A DNA stretch of 64,000 nt, taken from Novosphingobium sp. KA1. Its GTDB lineage: Bacteria > Pseudomonadota > Alphaproteobacteria > Sphingomonadales > Sphingomonadaceae. The DNA is taken from the NCBI RefSeq assembly GCF_017309955.1, contig NZ_CP021247.1:3311001-3375000 (forward strand). The letters are read 5' to 3'. Positions 49,869-61,792 of this stretch are shown here, in pieces. The first letter of the stretch is position 1. Each line of letters starts with the position of its first letter. A model generated the notes under the pieces. That model was not told where the DNA came from and ran no database searches. It saw only the letters and a list, made by a program, of their open reading frames with translations. The position numbers and the translations under genes were made by a program.

Positions 49869-50034
49869 GGCGTGGCACCTTGCTTAACACGGGTTCCCGG
49901 CGCGAAGGCCGGAATTTCCCGTGCATAGGCAAAGTGCGATACCGGGTCGAAAACTCGCTGGTCCGCACCGGCAATGATCGCCGATGCGGGGCGCGGCACG
50001 AATGCCGCCATCAAGTTCCGACCCGTTACGCCCA

Positions 50035-51201
50035 TCAGGCCAGCATCCCCACGAACTTCTCGAAGAGATAGAAGCTGTCCTGCGGACCGGGGCTGGCTTC
50101 CGGGTGATACTGCACGCCGAACGCCTTCTTGCCCTTGATCGCGATGCCGCAGTTCGAACCGTCGAACAGCGAGACGTGGGTCTCCTCGACGTTTTCGGGC
50201 AGCGACTGGTTGTCGACCGCGAAGCCGTGGTTCATCGAGGTGATCTCGACAACGCCGTCGGTCAGGCGCTTCACCGGGTGGTTGGCGCCGCGATGCCCCT
50301 GGTGCATCTTCGAGGTCCTGGCGCCGGCCGCAAGGCCGAGCATCTGGTGACCGAGGCAGATACCGAAGACCGGCACGTCGCGGTCAAGCAGCGACTTGAT
50401 GACGGGCACGGCATATTCGCCGGTCGCGGCAGGGTCGCCCGGGCCGTTCGAGAGGAACACGCCCGCCGGCTCCAGCGCGAGGATGGCCTCGAGCGAGGTT
50501 TCGGCGGGAACCACCGTCACGCGGGCCCCGGCCTTCACCAGGTTGCGGAAGATGTTGTCCTTGGCGCCGTAGTCGATGGCGACGACATGCGGCAGAGCAT
50601 CACCCTCGGCAGCACCGAAGCCCTGGCCGAGTTCCCAGGTCGAACCTTCCCAGCCCTCCTGGATCTCGCGGCTGACGATCTTGGCAAGGTCCATGCGTTC
50701 GAGGCCCGGCCATTCCTGCGCACGCTTGATGAGCGCGGGAATGTCGAACTCGCCCGCCGGATTATGGGCGATCACCGCGTTGGGCGCGCCCTGCAGGCGG
50801 ATGCGGCGGGTCAGCGCGCGGGTATCGACCCCGGCGAGACCAACCTTGCCCTTGGCGGCGAGCCAATCGCCGAACTCACCGGCAGAGCGGAAGTTCGAGG
50901 GCAGCGTCACGTCCTCGCGGACAACGCAGCCAACGGCGCCATCGACCCGGGATTCGAGATCCTCGTCGTTGACACCGACATTGCCGATGTGGGGGAAAGT
51001 GAACGTGACGATCTGGCCCGCGTAGGACGGGTCAGTCATCACTTCCTGATACCCGGTCATCGCGGTGTTGAAGCAGACTTCACCGACTGCTTCGCCAACG
51101 GCTCCAAAGCCGCGGCCCCAGACCACGTGTCCATCGCTCAGGACGAGAACGCCTGTCGCCCCTTCAGGTTTGGGCGCAAGCGTATATGCGGCGTCGGCCA
51201 T
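50035..51201 (-). CDS. carA: carbamoyl-phosphate synthase small subunit
   Basis: Glutamine amidotransferase subunit that supplies ammonia to CarB. 388 aa: N-terminal CPSase_sm domain (GEVCFNTAMTGYQEVMTDPSYAGQI) and class I GATase with nucleophile Cys in FGICLGHQMLGLA, plus VQYHPEASPGP. Promoter candidate at 51252-51280. Divergent from yqeY across a 163-bp gap. Confidence 0.97.
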   Translation of the reverse strand: MADAAYTLAPKPEGATGVLVLSDGHVVWGRGFGAVGEAVGEVCFNTAMTGYQEVMTDPSYAGQIVTFTFPHIGNVGVNDEDLESRVDGAVGCVVREDVTLPSNFRSAGEFGDWLAAKGKVGLAGVDTRALTRRIRLQGAPNAVIAHNPAGEFDIPALIKRAQEWPGLERMDLAKIVSREIQEGWEGSTWELGQGFGAAEGDALPHVVAIDYGAKDNIFRNLVKAGARVTVVPAETSLEAILALEPAGVFLSNGPGDPAATGEYAVPVIKSLLDRDVPVFGICLGHQMLGLAAGARTSKMHQGHRGANHPVKRLTDGVVEITSMNHGFAVDNQSLPENVEETHVSLFDGSNCGIAIKGKKAFGVQYHPEASPGPQDSFYLFEKFVGMLA

Positions 51202-51251
51202 GGTGGGTCGCTCCGTTTTCGGCGTTTCTGACTATGTGTGCTAAGGCCCGC

Positions 51252-51280
51252 CCGCTAGACAGGGTTGTGCACCGCGTCAA
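51252..51280 (-). promoter_or_regulatory. candidate carA promoter
   Basis: Leftward TTGACG, 17-bp spacer, TAGCGG. It gives a short leader of about 45 nt, and no PyrR or attenuator hairpin is seen in the leader. Confidence 0.45.
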
Positions 51281-51364
51281 GGCGCGAGAGGTGCAATTTG
51301 GCGCGCGGCTTGCTAGTTTTGCGCCATCACCCTTTTCCAGAACCAGCAGAACAGCAGGAAAACA

Positions 51365-51817
51365 ATGCTTCGTGATTCGATCAAGGCCGCCCAGATCACC
51401 GCGATGAAGGCGGGCGACAAGCCGCGCCTCGCCGCGGTTCGCCTCATCCTTGCCAAGATCAAGGACCGCGACATCGAACTGCGCACCGCCGATTCTCTTC
51501 CCGACGACGATGCCATGGTGATCGACGTTCTCCAGAAGATGGTGAAGCAGCGCCGCGAATCGATCCAGCTCTTCGAGGAAGGTGGCCGCCCCGAAAAGGC
51601 CGCCGAGGAGAAGGCCGAACTGGAGGTGATCGAGACTTTCCTTCCCGCCCAGCTCTCCGAGGAAGAAACCAAGGCCCTGATCGAGGCGATCAAGGCCGAA
51701 GTCGGCGCCGAAAGCATGAAGGACATGGGCAAGGTCGTCGCCGCGCTGAAGGCACGCCACGGCACCCAGCTCGACATGGGCAAGGCTTCGGGCTGGGTGA
51801 AGGCGGCGCTGGCCTGA
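51365..51817 (+). CDS. GatB/YqeY domain protein
   Basis: A 150-aa protein consisting of the YqeY domain, the tail domain of the GatB amidotransferase subunit that contacts tRNA. It has MLRDSIKAAQITAMKAGDK, RRESIQLFEEGGRPE and the C-terminal DMGKVVAALKARHGTQLDMG. The free-standing protein's role is unclear. First gene of the conserved yqeY-dnaG-rpoD arrangement. Confidence 0.9.
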   Translation: MLRDSIKAAQITAMKAGDKPRLAAVRLILAKIKDRDIELRTADSLPDDDAMVIDVLQKMVKQRRESIQLFEEGGRPEKAAEEKAELEVIETFLPAQLSEEETKALIEAIKAEVGAESMKDMGKVVAALKARHGTQLDMGKASGWVKAALA

Positions 51818-51844
51818 CCTGACACGCGATCGGGCGGCAGGACC

Positions 51845-53737
51845 GTGCTTACCCCTCAATGGCTCGACCAGCTTCGCACGCGGATCACGCTGTCCGCGCT
51901 GATCGGTCGCTCGACCCGCCTCACCAAGGCGGGGCGCGAGTTCAAGGCCTGCTGCCCGTTCCACAACGAGAAGTCTCCAAGCTTCACCGTCAACGATGAA
52001 AAGGGCTTCTATCACTGCTTTGGCTGCGGCGCACATGGAGATGCGATCCGCTGGATGACCGATCACCAGGGCCTGTCCTTCATGGACGCGGTCAAGGAAC
52101 TGGCGGCCGAAGCGGGGATGGACGTCCCTGCCCCCGATCCGCGCGCGGCCAAGGCGGCCGAAAAGCGCGACACGCTTCATGACGTGATGGCCGCCGCGCA
52201 GGGCTGGTTCGTGCAGAACCTTTCCGCCCCCGGCGGCGAATCGGCGCGCGCCTACCTAGCAACCCGCGGGTTCGACGCCCACACCCTCCAGCGATTCGGC
52301 TTCGGCTACGCTCCGGAAGGCCGCCAAGCGATGAAGGAAGCGCTCGGCAAGTTTCCCGAGGCCATGCTGATCGAGGCGGGCCTCAGGATCGAAGTCGAAG
52401 GCCGCGATCCCTACGACCGCTTCCGCGGCCGCCTGATGCTGCCTATCGAGGATGCACGCGGCCGGGTCATCGCTTTCGGCGGCCGTATTCTCACCAAGGA
52501 GAAGACGGATGCGCCCAAGTATCTGAACTCTCCCGACACCCCCCTCTTCGACAAGGGCCGCACGCTCTACAACCTGCACCGCGCCGCGCCTGCCGCGCGC
52601 CAGTCTGGCCGGATGGTCGTGGTCGAGGGCTACATGGATGTGGTCGCGATGGCGGCGGCGGGCATTGGCGAATGCGTCGCGCCGCTCGGCACCGCGCTGA
52701 CCGAGCAGCAGATCGAGATGCTCTGGCGCCACGTCGAGATGCCGATCCTGTGTTTCGACGGAGACGCCGCCGGCCAGCGCGCGGCAATGCGCGCGGTAAC
52801 CCGCGCCCTGCCCCTGCTGCGCCCTGCCCACTCCCTGCGGATCGTCCGCCTGCCTGAAGGGCTTGACCCCGACGACCTTATCAAGGCCAGGGGCGCACGG
52901 GCGATGGAAGACGTGCTGGGCGCCGCCAAGAGCCTGATCGAAGTGCTCTGGGACGTGGAACGCGATGCCCAGCCGCTCACCACGCCCGAAGACAAGGCCG
53001 GTCTCAAGGCCCGACTGATGGCCCATGTCGATGCGATCCAGCACCCGGACATCGCCAGCCTCTATCGGCGCGAGTTGCAGGACCGCTATTCCGAATTCGC
53101 CTTCCCCAAGCGCGAAAGCCGCTGGCAGCAGGGCGGCGGTCAGGGCGGAGCGTTCAAGCCCAATCCGCCGCGCGGCGGGGGCCGGGGCAATTTCCAGAAA
53201 GGCCGCTGGAGCCCGATCCCCGAATCGGATCCCGAATCACTCGAACGCCTGCGCAAGGCGATCGCGGGCGGCGCGCGCGACGCCCTTTCGGCCGCCGTTC
53301 TGGCCGGGCTCATCCGCTGGCCCGACCAGATCATCCGTCACGCGGAAGCCCTGGCCCGCACCCCGGGGCTCGACCCCCGCTTTTCCTTGCTGCTTGATTG
53401 CTGCCACATGCACGAACCGCTTGAAAGCGCAGCGCTTGCCTCCATATTGGCCGACAGTGGCTTGGAGATCCCCGGCACCGCCGAATACTCAGGATTGCGC
53501 TTCGGGTTCCTGAATCCCGATACCGGCGCGGATCAGGCGGCAGAGGATCTTGTGCAGGCGGTCGATCTCTTGGTGGAACGTCCGGTTCTGGAGGCGGCAT
53601 TGGCACAGGCAACGGCGCGGTTCGAAAACGAACTGTCCGACGATGCTTTTGCCGAGCAGCAACGCCTCCTCAAGAGAAAGCTGGAATTTGACAGTCGCCT
53701 CAGGCAAATGGCGACAAGACAGGCGGCTTCGTCCTGA
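51845..53737 (+). CDS. dnaG: DNA primase
   Basis: Synthesises RNA primers at the replication fork with DnaB. 630 aa from a GTG start at 51845 (GGCAGGA upstream). It has the N-terminal CHC2 zinc site C37-x2-H40...C58-x2-C61, then the TOPRIM core with VVVEGYMDVVAMAAAGIG and CFDGDAAGQRAAMRA. A Gly/Arg/Pro-rich linker near residues 425-460 leads to the DnaB-interaction domain. The rpoD promoter lies just beyond its stop. Confidence 0.96.
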   Translation: MLTPQWLDQLRTRITLSALIGRSTRLTKAGREFKACCPFHNEKSPSFTVNDEKGFYHCFGCGAHGDAIRWMTDHQGLSFMDAVKELAAEAGMDVPAPDPRAAKAAEKRDTLHDVMAAAQGWFVQNLSAPGGESARAYLATRGFDAHTLQRFGFGYAPEGRQAMKEALGKFPEAMLIEAGLRIEVEGRDPYDRFRGRLMLPIEDARGRVIAFGGRILTKEKTDAPKYLNSPDTPLFDKGRTLYNLHRAAPAARQSGRMVVVEGYMDVVAMAAAGIGECVAPLGTALTEQQIEMLWRHVEMPILCFDGDAAGQRAAMRAVTRALPLLRPAHSLRIVRLPEGLDPDDLIKARGARAMEDVLGAAKSLIEVLWDVERDAQPLTTPEDKAGLKARLMAHVDAIQHPDIASLYRRELQDRYSEFAFPKRESRWQQGGGQGGAFKPNPPRGGGRGNFQKGRWSPIPESDPESLERLRKAIAGGARDALSAAVLAGLIRWPDQIIRHAEALARTPGLDPRFSLLLDCCHMHEPLESAALASILADSGLEIPGTAEYSGLRFGFLNPDTGADQAAEDLVQAVDLLVERPVLEAALAQATARFENELSDDAFAEQQRLLKRKLEFDSRLRQMATRQAASS

Positions 53738-53740
53738 TTG

Positions 53741-53746
53741 TATAAT
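53741..53746 (+). promoter_or_regulatory. rpoD promoter, consensus -10
   Basis: A perfect TATAAT 32 bp before the rpoD ATG and 4 bp after the dnaG stop. No convincing -35 is placed 16-18 bp upstream, so it may need an activator or another -35-recognising sigma factor. Confidence 0.45.
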
Positions 53747-53777
53747 CAGTTCGGACGCACGGGGATAACGGCGAAGA

Positions 53778-55799
<2,022 letters not shown>

Positions 55800-55817
55800 C
55801 GGCTGCCTGAAGATGAA

Positions 55818-55846
55818 AGGACCCCGCTTCGGCGGGGTTCTTTTTT
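55818..55846 (+). terminator. intrinsic terminator after rpoD
   Basis: ACCCCGC-TTCG-GCGGGGT hairpin with a stable tetraloop followed by TCTTTTTTAG, 20 bp after the rpoD stop. Confidence 0.85.
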
Positions 55847-55884
55847 AGCCCCCTCACCCCTCAGGCTGGAAAAAGACAAGACCC

Positions 55885-56319
55885 ATGGCCTTCGGAGATA
55901 CCGACATCGTCAGCGAAGCAGGCGCGCGTGAAGCAACGCTCTGTGCCGCGGGCGCCTGCATCGCATTCCCGTCCCTGATCCTTATGGGCCTATTGGCAGT
56001 ACTCCGCTTCGCTGGCCCCGCTGTCCTGTTCGGACTGCCGACAGCGATGCTCATTCTGCTTGTCGCAATCGTTGCAACATCCTTCGCCTGCGCCTTCCGC
56101 TTCGCAAGACAGAAGGGAGAACACGTGGGCTTTTTGATGCTCCTAGCCCTCCTGGCGAGCGTCCTTGCAACGGCATTCGTGGCGCTCAGCATCGATGCTG
56201 CAGGCATCTTCGCGGTCATCCCGGTTGCAACGCTTGCGACAGTCGTGGGCAAGCTGGTCCTGCAAGGCATGCGCGGCGCACGGAACCTGCGCGAGCCATC
56301 GCCCGAGTTCTTCGAGTAG
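55885..56319 (+). CDS. small integral membrane protein of unknown function
   Basis: A 144-aa protein with four hydrophobic segments (about residues 21-41, 46-70, 80-102 and 105-127) and short polar ends (MAFGDTDIVSEAGAREATL at the start, REPSPEFFE at the end). No family recognised. It has a purine-rich AAAAAGACAAGA before the ATG. GC content is a little below that of its neighbours. It sits between the rpoD terminator and the convergent peptidase, with ends 3 bp apart. Confidence 0.6.
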   Translation: MAFGDTDIVSEAGAREATLCAAGACIAFPSLILMGLLAVLRFAGPAVLFGLPTAMLILLVAIVATSFACAFRFARQKGEHVGFLMLLALLASVLATAFVALSIDAAGIFAVIPVATLATVVGKLVLQGMRGARNLREPSPEFFE

Positions 56320-56322
56320 CGC

Positions 56323-58050
56323 TCAGGTCCTGCCGCGGTTCTTGGCACTGTCCGAATAGGCGGCGATACTGGGCGCCGGGGCATCCAGTCGCACCCACAG
56401 CGAAACGGCGAGGGCTCCTGCCAGCAGCAGCACGGCCACCACACGCCCGGGCACCAAGGACAATGCAGGTCGCAGCGGTATCAGCACGCAAACGCCGGCC
56501 ATCAGCGGCAGCACGGCCACCATCGGCATGGTGGGGCCAACCGCCTGCATGAGCGCATAGCCGAGCATGAGCGCATAACCCGTCACCACGCCGGCCACGA
56601 CCACCGCGACCGCCCGCGCCAGACCGTCGTGCCCCGAGGCGCGCACCAGCGCCGCAACGCCGCCCAGCAGCAGCGGCACGGTCAGGACATAGGCCGCCGC
56701 CGGCGCAAAGGCCTGAAACACAGCGCCGCCCAGCAATACAGGCAGCACCAGCCCTGCCTCCCCCGCCTCGCCGTCCGGCTTTCGCCCCACCAGCAGAATT
56801 GCAACGGCCACGCTCGCACACAGCGCCATGCCTTGAAGCCTGGGGATCGCGGCGAGACGGTCGTAATAGTTCACCGGACCATCGGCGCCCGACAGCAAGT
56901 TGAGCAGATAGAGCAAGCCCGCCGTCACCGCGACCAGAGCAAGCATGCGGACCATTCCGCCGACCAGCGCCCGGCCATCGAACCGCCGCAGCGAAAGGAT
57001 ACCGTATCCGGCAAATCCCACGGCCAGCATCACCCAGCCCCACCATGCGGCATAGTGCACCGCAAACAGCCCGAACACGTCGAAGAACACGATATCCGGC
57101 GACCGCCCCGGCAGTTCGGGCGCCTCCACCATGGCCCGCGCCAGCCCCAGCGTCTGCTCGCCCATCTGCTGGAGCGCCCCCTGATCGAGATTGGCCGGCG
57201 TCGCCAGCGGGGAGTGGTAGAGCCCGGGCCTACCGATGAAGGCAAAGTTCCACGCCGCATAGCCGTGCGGCAGCGCGACGGTGAGGTCCGTGTCGTTAGG
57301 CAGGACGCTATAGATGAACGTCGCCAGCGAGGTGCCCGCCGGATGCGGCGCGGTGGCTGCCCAGAGCCGCGCCGCGTCGCCGTTCATCGCGGAAGTCTGG
57401 AACAGGTTCGCCTTGCCGCCGCCTCCACGGGTTTCAAGATTGATCAGCGCGCCGATCCGGCTTGCCTCGGGCGCTTGCCCAAAGAACAATTCTGCTCCGT
57501 TGAGCCCCGCTTCCTCGCCGTCCGTCAGGATGACGATCACGTCACGGCGACGATCGCGCTGGCCGGACAGCGCACGCATCGTCTCGAGGATCGAAGCCAC
57601 GCCCGCGCCGTCGTCGGCAGCGGCAGGCGAGCCCCAGACGCTGTCGTAATGCGCCATCAGCGCCACGGCGGGCAAAGTGCGATCCCGCCCCGGCAGCACC
57701 GCAACGATGTTGACCAACGGGATCTGCGCGCGGTTCTCCCCGCCGCGATGGTTCAGCTTTTCCCGCGCATCGTCCGGGAACAGTGCTTCCTGCGTATGCA
57801 CGACCAGGCCGAGGGCACCGAGCCGATCCATCAGATATCCACGCAAGGCCGCATGCTCGGCCGAACCGCTCGGATGCGGAGCCCGCGCGATCCGCGCGAC
57901 CTCGATCATGGCGCGGCCTGCCGAGAAGTCTTCCCCGGCCGTATCGGCTGCGAGCGGGCGCGGCGGCGTCGTGCCGAGGATGGCGAGGACCACCCCGATC
58001 AGCAGCGCAAGGACAAGCAATTTCGCCGATTTCACCGCTAACCCCTTCAT
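56323..58050 (-). CDS. membrane-bound M28 family metallopeptidase
   Basis: A 575-aa zinc aminopeptidase-like protein. N-terminal membrane anchor (about residues 9-26) precedes a periplasmic M28 domain. The metal ligands and base are present: H134 and D136 in MAHYDSVWG, D146/D147, E179-E180 in TDGEEAGLNGAE, and a later D in NDTDLTV. The C-terminal half (about 345-560) carries eight or so membrane helices, as in Fxna/ERMP1-like peptidases. I use the ATG at 58050, since the longer frame adds an unlikely polar extension. Substrate unknown. Confidence 0.8.
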   Translation of the reverse strand: MKGLAVKSAKLLVLALLIGVVLAILGTTPPRPLAADTAGEDFSAGRAMIEVARIARAPHPSGSAEHAALRGYLMDRLGALGLVVHTQEALFPDDAREKLNHRGGENRAQIPLVNIVAVLPGRDRTLPAVALMAHYDSVWGSPAAADDGAGVASILETMRALSGQRDRRRDVIVILTDGEEAGLNGAELFFGQAPEASRIGALINLETRGGGGKANLFQTSAMNGDAARLWAATAPHPAGTSLATFIYSVLPNDTDLTVALPHGYAAWNFAFIGRPGLYHSPLATPANLDQGALQQMGEQTLGLARAMVEAPELPGRSPDIVFFDVFGLFAVHYAAWWGWVMLAVGFAGYGILSLRRFDGRALVGGMVRMLALVAVTAGLLYLLNLLSGADGPVNYYDRLAAIPRLQGMALCASVAVAILLVGRKPDGEAGEAGLVLPVLLGGAVFQAFAPAAAYVLTVPLLLGGVAALVRASGHDGLARAVAVVVAGVVTGYALMLGYALMQAVGPTMPMVAVLPLMAGVCVLIPLRPALSLVPGRVVAVLLLAGALAVSLWVRLDAPAPSIAAYSDSAKNRGRT

Positions 58051-58293
58051 CGCAAACGCGAAACAATCATGCCTGCCCGCCCGGGTGTCAATCGCATCCG
58101 ACCAAGTTTGGAATTCTGCGCCATTCACGGTCACGAGCAGCGGATTCCTGCGCGTTCAGACCGTAATTGCGCCTGATCCTTGCACATCCGGGAAATGCGC
58201 AGGCGGAATGTCAACAAAGGTGGCAATGCGACGAAGTCGCGACTAAGGGGAGGCGCAAACGAATCCCCGCATCAGGACAGGCAGCCCGATCCC

Positions 58294-58731
58294 ATGCGCA
58301 TTGCGATTGCTTCAGACCACGCCGCCGTCGACCTCAAGACGGTTCTGCGTGAATACCTCATCGAACTCGGCCACGAAGTCGCCGATCTCGGCCCCGAGAC
58401 CGCCGATCGTGTCGATTATCCCGACTACGGTTACAAACTTGCCTCGGTCGTCGCCGACGGCACTGCGCAGTTCGGCGTCGCCCTCTGCGGCTCAGGCATC
58501 GGCATCTCGATTGCCGTGAACCGTGATCCGGCCTGCCGCTGCGCGCTCGTATCCGAGCCGCTCTCGGCCGCACTCGCGCGTGAGCACAACAACGCCAACG
58601 TCATCGCCATGGGTGCCCGCCTGACTGGCGAGGACATGGCCAAGGCTTGCCTCGATGCCTTCCTTTCGACCGAGTTCGGTGGCGGACGCCACGCAGGCCG
58701 CGTCGAAAAGCTTTCCAACCCCGTCTTCTGA
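58294..58731 (+). CDS. rpiB: ribose-5-phosphate isomerase B
   Basis: Interconverts ribose 5-phosphate and ribulose 5-phosphate, the latter being the RibB substrate. 145 aa: SDHAAVDLK at residues 8-16, [10 protein letters not shown], and active-site C65 in [15 protein letters not shown]. The ATG at 58294 matches family starts. An upstream extension is basic and non-conserved. It precedes glyA by 17 bp with a GGAGAAG ribosome binding site in between, so the two form an operon. Confidence 0.93.
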   Translation: MRIAIASDHAAVDLKTVLREYLIELGHEVADLGPETADRVDYPDYGYKLASVVADGTAQFGVALCGSGIGISIAVNRDPACRCALVSEPLSAALAREHNNANVIAMGARLTGEDMAKACLDAFLSTEFGGGRHAGRVEKLSNPVF

Positions 58732-58748
58732 AACGGAGAAGCCCGAAC

Positions 58749-60047
58749 ATGACTGTAGAAACCGCCATCCGTTCCGCCGGCTTCTTCTCTGACGGCGTTG
58801 CCCAGAGCGACCCCGCTGTTGCCAAGGCCATCGGCCACGAACTCAAGCGCGAGCGCAAGCAGATCGAACTGATCGCCTCGGAGAACATCGTCTCCAAGGC
58901 CGTGCTCGAAGCCCAGGGTTCGGTGCTGACCAACAAGTACGCCGAAGGCTACCCCGGCAAGCGCTACTACCAGGGCTGCGAGCCCTCGGACGAAGTCGAG
59001 ACGCTCGCCATCGAACGCGCCAAGCAGCTGTTCGACTGCCAGTTCGCCAACGTGCAGCCCCACTCGGGCGCGCAGGCCAACGGCGCCGTGCTCCTCGCCA
59101 CCGTCAAGCCCGGCGACACCATCATGGGCATGAGCCTCGATGCCGGCGGCCACCTCACCCACGGCGCCCGCGCGGCGCTCTCGGGCAAGTGGTTCAAGGC
59201 CGTGCAGTACGGCGTGACCAAGGACACCCACCTGATCGACTACGATGAGGTCCAGGCTCTCGCCACGGAACACCAGCCCAAGCTGATCATCGCCGGTGGC
59301 TCCGCCTATCCGCGTGTGATCGACTTCAAGCGCATGCGCGAAATCGCCGACAGCGTGGGCGCGCTGTTCCAGGTCGACATGGCCCACTTCGCCGGCCTGG
59401 TGGCCGCGGGCCTGCACCCCTCGCCCTTCCCGCACGCGCACATCGCCACCACCACCACGCACAAGACGCTGCGCGGCCCGCGCGGCGGCATGATCCTCAC
59501 CAATGACGAGGCTCTCGCCAAGAAGATCAATTCGGCGGTATTCCCCGGTCTCCAGGGCGGTCCGCTGATGCACGTCGTCGCCGCCAAGGCCGTCGCCTTC
59601 GGTGAAGCGCTTCGCCCCGAGTTCAAGGACTACGCCGCGCGCGTGATCGAGAACGCCAAGGTCCTTGCCGATACCCTCAAGGAACGCGGCGCCGCGATCG
59701 TTTCGGGTGGCACCGACACCCACCTCGCCCTGATCGACCTCTCGCCGCTCGGCGTGACCGGCAAGGATGCGGACGAGGCGCTGGAACGTGCGGGCATCAC
59801 CTGCAACAAGAACGGCATCCCCTTCGATCCGCTGCCGCCGATGAAGACCAGCGGCATCCGCGTGGGTTCGCCCGCCGGCACCACCCGCGGCTTCGGTCCG
59901 GAAGAGTTCCGTGAAATCGGCAACATGGTCGCCGACGTCCTCGACGGCCTTGCCAAGTGCGGCGAAGCGGGCGACGCTCAGGTGGAGCAGAACGTGCGTG
60001 CACGCGTCGAAGCGCTGTGCGACCGTTTCCCGATCTACGAGGACTGA
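58749..60047 (+). CDS. glyA: serine hydroxymethyltransferase
   Basis: PLP enzyme converting serine and tetrahydrofolate to glycine and methylene-THF, the main one-carbon source. 432 aa: [35 protein letters not shown], and the PLP lysine in [14 protein letters not shown]. Complete length. It is followed by a small membrane protein gene and nrdR. Confidence 0.97.
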   Translation: MTVETAIRSAGFFSDGVAQSDPAVAKAIGHELKRERKQIELIASENIVSKAVLEAQGSVLTNKYAEGYPGKRYYQGCEPSDEVETLAIERAKQLFDCQFANVQPHSGAQANGAVLLATVKPGDTIMGMSLDAGGHLTHGARAALSGKWFKAVQYGVTKDTHLIDYDEVQALATEHQPKLIIAGGSAYPRVIDFKRMREIADSVGALFQVDMAHFAGLVAAGLHPSPFPHAHIATTTTHKTLRGPRGGMILTNDEALAKKINSAVFPGLQGGPLMHVVAAKAVAFGEALRPEFKDYAARVIENAKVLADTLKERGAAIVSGGTDTHLALIDLSPLGVTGKDADEALERAGITCNKNGIPFDPLPPMKTSGIRVGSPAGTTRGFGPEEFREIGNMVADVLDGLAKCGEAGDAQVEQNVRARVEALCDRFPIYED

Positions 60048-60065
60048 TCCAGGAGCCTGAACGCC

Positions 60066-60290
60066 ATGACCGACCCTGACCGCCCCGACGACACCGGTGA
60101 CTTCATTTCCGACGCCCGCCACGAGCTGGCCGGAATGCTGCAGGATGGCCTGGACCATCCATCGACCAAACCGGTGTTGATCTGGGGCGCGGCAGGGGCG
60201 GTCGCGGCGGCCGTGCTTCCGTTCGTGTCGATCCCGCTCGGCCTTGCGGTCGGCGCGGGATACCAGTTCTACAAGCGCGTGCGCCCCTGA
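60066..60290 (+). CDS. 74-aa membrane-associated protein between glyA and nrdR
   Basis: Polar N-terminus (DPDRPDDTGDFISDARHELA), amphipathic GMLQDGLDHPSTKP, then one hydrophobic segment (about residues 38-66) and a basic KRVRP end. The DHPSTKP-then-membrane pattern recalls the small proteins of the 43-45 kb operon. It is in line with glyA (18 bp gap) and nrdR (44 bp gap). No function known. Confidence 0.68.
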   Translation: MTDPDRPDDTGDFISDARHELAGMLQDGLDHPSTKPVLIWGAAGAVAAAVLPFVSIPLGLAVGAGYQFYKRVRP

Positions 60291-60334
60291 AAGCCTGCTC
60301 TATCTTGCCTGATTATTCGAAAGTAACCGACTGA

Positions 60335-60829
60335 ATGCGCTGTCCTTTTTGCGCCCATGACGATTCCCAGGTCAAGGACAGCCGCCCGACCGAGGACAAC
60401 ACGGCGATCCGCCGTCGCCGCCAGTGTTCCAGCTGCGGCGCGCGTTTTACCACGTTCGAGCGCGTCCAGCTTCGCGACATCACTGTCGTAAAAAGTGACG
60501 ATGCGCGCGAGCCGTTCGACCGCGCCAAGATCGAACAGTCGGTCACGCTCGCCTGCCGCAAGCGCGGGATCGAGCGCGAGAAGATCGACCAGCTCGTCTC
60601 CGGCGTACAGCGCCAGGTCGAGACGCTGGGCGAATCCGAAGTTCCCTCCCGCGAAATAGGCGAGATGGTGATGGAAGGGCTGCGTCAGCTCGATTCGGTC
60701 GCCTATATCCGTTTCGCCTCGGTCTACCGCGCCTTCAACGAAGCGCGCGATTTCGAAGCTTTTGCAGGCACCGTGCGCGATGTCGCCGGGCAAGGTGCGA
60801 CCAAGGGTGTAACAAAGGACGCCGAATGA
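60335..60829 (+). CDS. nrdR: transcriptional repressor NrdR
   Basis: ATP/dATP-sensing repressor of ribonucleotide reductase genes. 164 aa: N-terminal zinc ribbon C3-x2-C6...C31-x2-C34, the [18 protein letters not shown] signature, and an ATP-cone domain from about residue 50. No nrd gene or NrdR-box pair is visible in this window, so its targets are elsewhere. Its stop overlaps the start of the methyltransferase gene (ATGATG). Confidence 0.96.
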   Translation: MRCPFCAHDDSQVKDSRPTEDNTAIRRRRQCSSCGARFTTFERVQLRDITVVKSDDAREPFDRAKIEQSVTLACRKRGIEREKIDQLVSGVQRQVETLGESEVPSREIGEMVMEGLRQLDSVAYIRFASVYRAFNEARDFEAFAGTVRDVAGQGATKGVTKDAE

Positions 60830-61581
60830 TGGCTGACGCAAGCAAGCCGGTCATCGTACTGGTCCGCCCGCAACTGGGCGAGAATATCGGCAAGGCCGCA
60901 CGCGCCATGCTCAACTTCGGCCTTGCCGAAATGCGCCTTGTCGCCCCCCGTGACGGCTGGCCCAATCCCTCGGCCGGCCCGGCCGCCGCCGGGGCGGACG
61001 TGGTGCTGGAACACGCGCAGGTCTTCGACACGCTGGCGGAAGCCGTGGCCGACTGCGCCAATGTCTATGCCACCACCGTGCGCAAACGCGGCGTTACCAA
61101 GCCGGTCGTCACGCCCGAGCAGGCCGCCCGCGAAGTGCACGAGACCGCCCGCACTACCGGTGCCCGCTCGGCTTACGTGTTCGGGCCCGAGCGTTCGGGC
61201 CTGGAAACCGAGGACGCCGCCCTCGCCCGCGCGATCCTGACGGTGCCGATCAACCCGGAATTTGCCTCGCTCAATCTCGCGCAGGCCGTCATTCTCTGCG
61301 CCTATGAATGGTCGAAAGGCGCGGCGGCGTCCGGCGAACTGGCACAGCCCACGCAGGAGGAACTGCTCCCCCCTGCCCCCCAGGACGAATTGGAAGGCCT
61401 CATCGGCCATTTCGAGCAACTGCTCGAACCCAAGAACTATTTCTGGCCGGAAACGCGCGCGGCAGCCAACCGGCTGACCTTGCGCAATCTTCTCACGAAG
61501 CCGGCCTGGAATCACCTCGAAGTGCGCACCCTTCGCGGTGTGCTCTCTGCCCTCGGAAACGAGCGTCGCCCGCGGAGTTGA
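60826..61581 (+). CDS. trmJ: tRNA (cytidine/uridine-32 2'-O)-methyltransferase TrmJ-like
   Basis: SPOUT-class SAM-dependent RNA methyltransferase, 251 aa. Conserved segments are [22 protein letters not shown] at the N-terminus, [13 protein letters not shown] and [15 protein letters not shown], which form the trefoil-knot cofactor site. The C-terminal extension ([25 protein letters not shown]) is that of TrmJ. The target position in this organism is inferred from family. Start overlaps the nrdR stop by 4 nt. Confidence 0.88.
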   Translation: MMADASKPVIVLVRPQLGENIGKAARAMLNFGLAEMRLVAPRDGWPNPSAGPAAAGADVVLEHAQVFDTLAEAVADCANVYATTVRKRGVTKPVVTPEQAAREVHETARTTGARSAYVFGPERSGLETEDAALARAILTVPINPEFASLNLAQAVILCAYEWSKGAAASGELAQPTQEELLPPAPQDELEGLIGHFEQLLEPKNYFWPETRAAANRLTLRNLLTKPAWNHLEVRTLRGVLSALGNERRPRS

Positions 61582-61602
61582 GCCGGTTTCCGGCTTATCC
61601 GC

Positions 61603-61630
61603 TTGACTTTCACCCCCGAGCCCGTATGGG
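61603..61630 (+). promoter_or_regulatory. candidate rpsD promoter
   Basis: TTGACT, 16-bp spacer, TATGGG followed by GC-rich GCACC, about 155 bp before rpsD. A near-consensus -35 and GC discriminator are typical of ribosomal-protein promoters. Confidence 0.55.
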
Positions 61631-61750
61631 GCACCCCTTCACATGGCGCCTGTCTTCTTGACAGGTCCGTCCATTCGGCCCCGCACCCCGGTGAAGCGGC
61701 GGCCGCATTCCGCGAAATAGGCGGAATGGTGCGCCCCGGGAAAACATGGA

Positions 61751-61771
61751 CCGCATCCACAGTGGATGCGG
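61751..61771 (+). promoter_or_regulatory. perfect palindrome in the rpsD leader
   Basis: CCGCATCCAC-A-GTGGATGCGG, a 21-bp perfect palindrome ending 10 bp before the ribosome binding site (AAAAGGAGACG) of rpsD. In the mRNA it would form a stable hairpin right next to the translation start, a possible S4 autoregulation element. A DNA operator is the alternative. Confidence 0.5.
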
Positions 61772-61792
61772 CAGCAGAAAAGGAGACGACTT

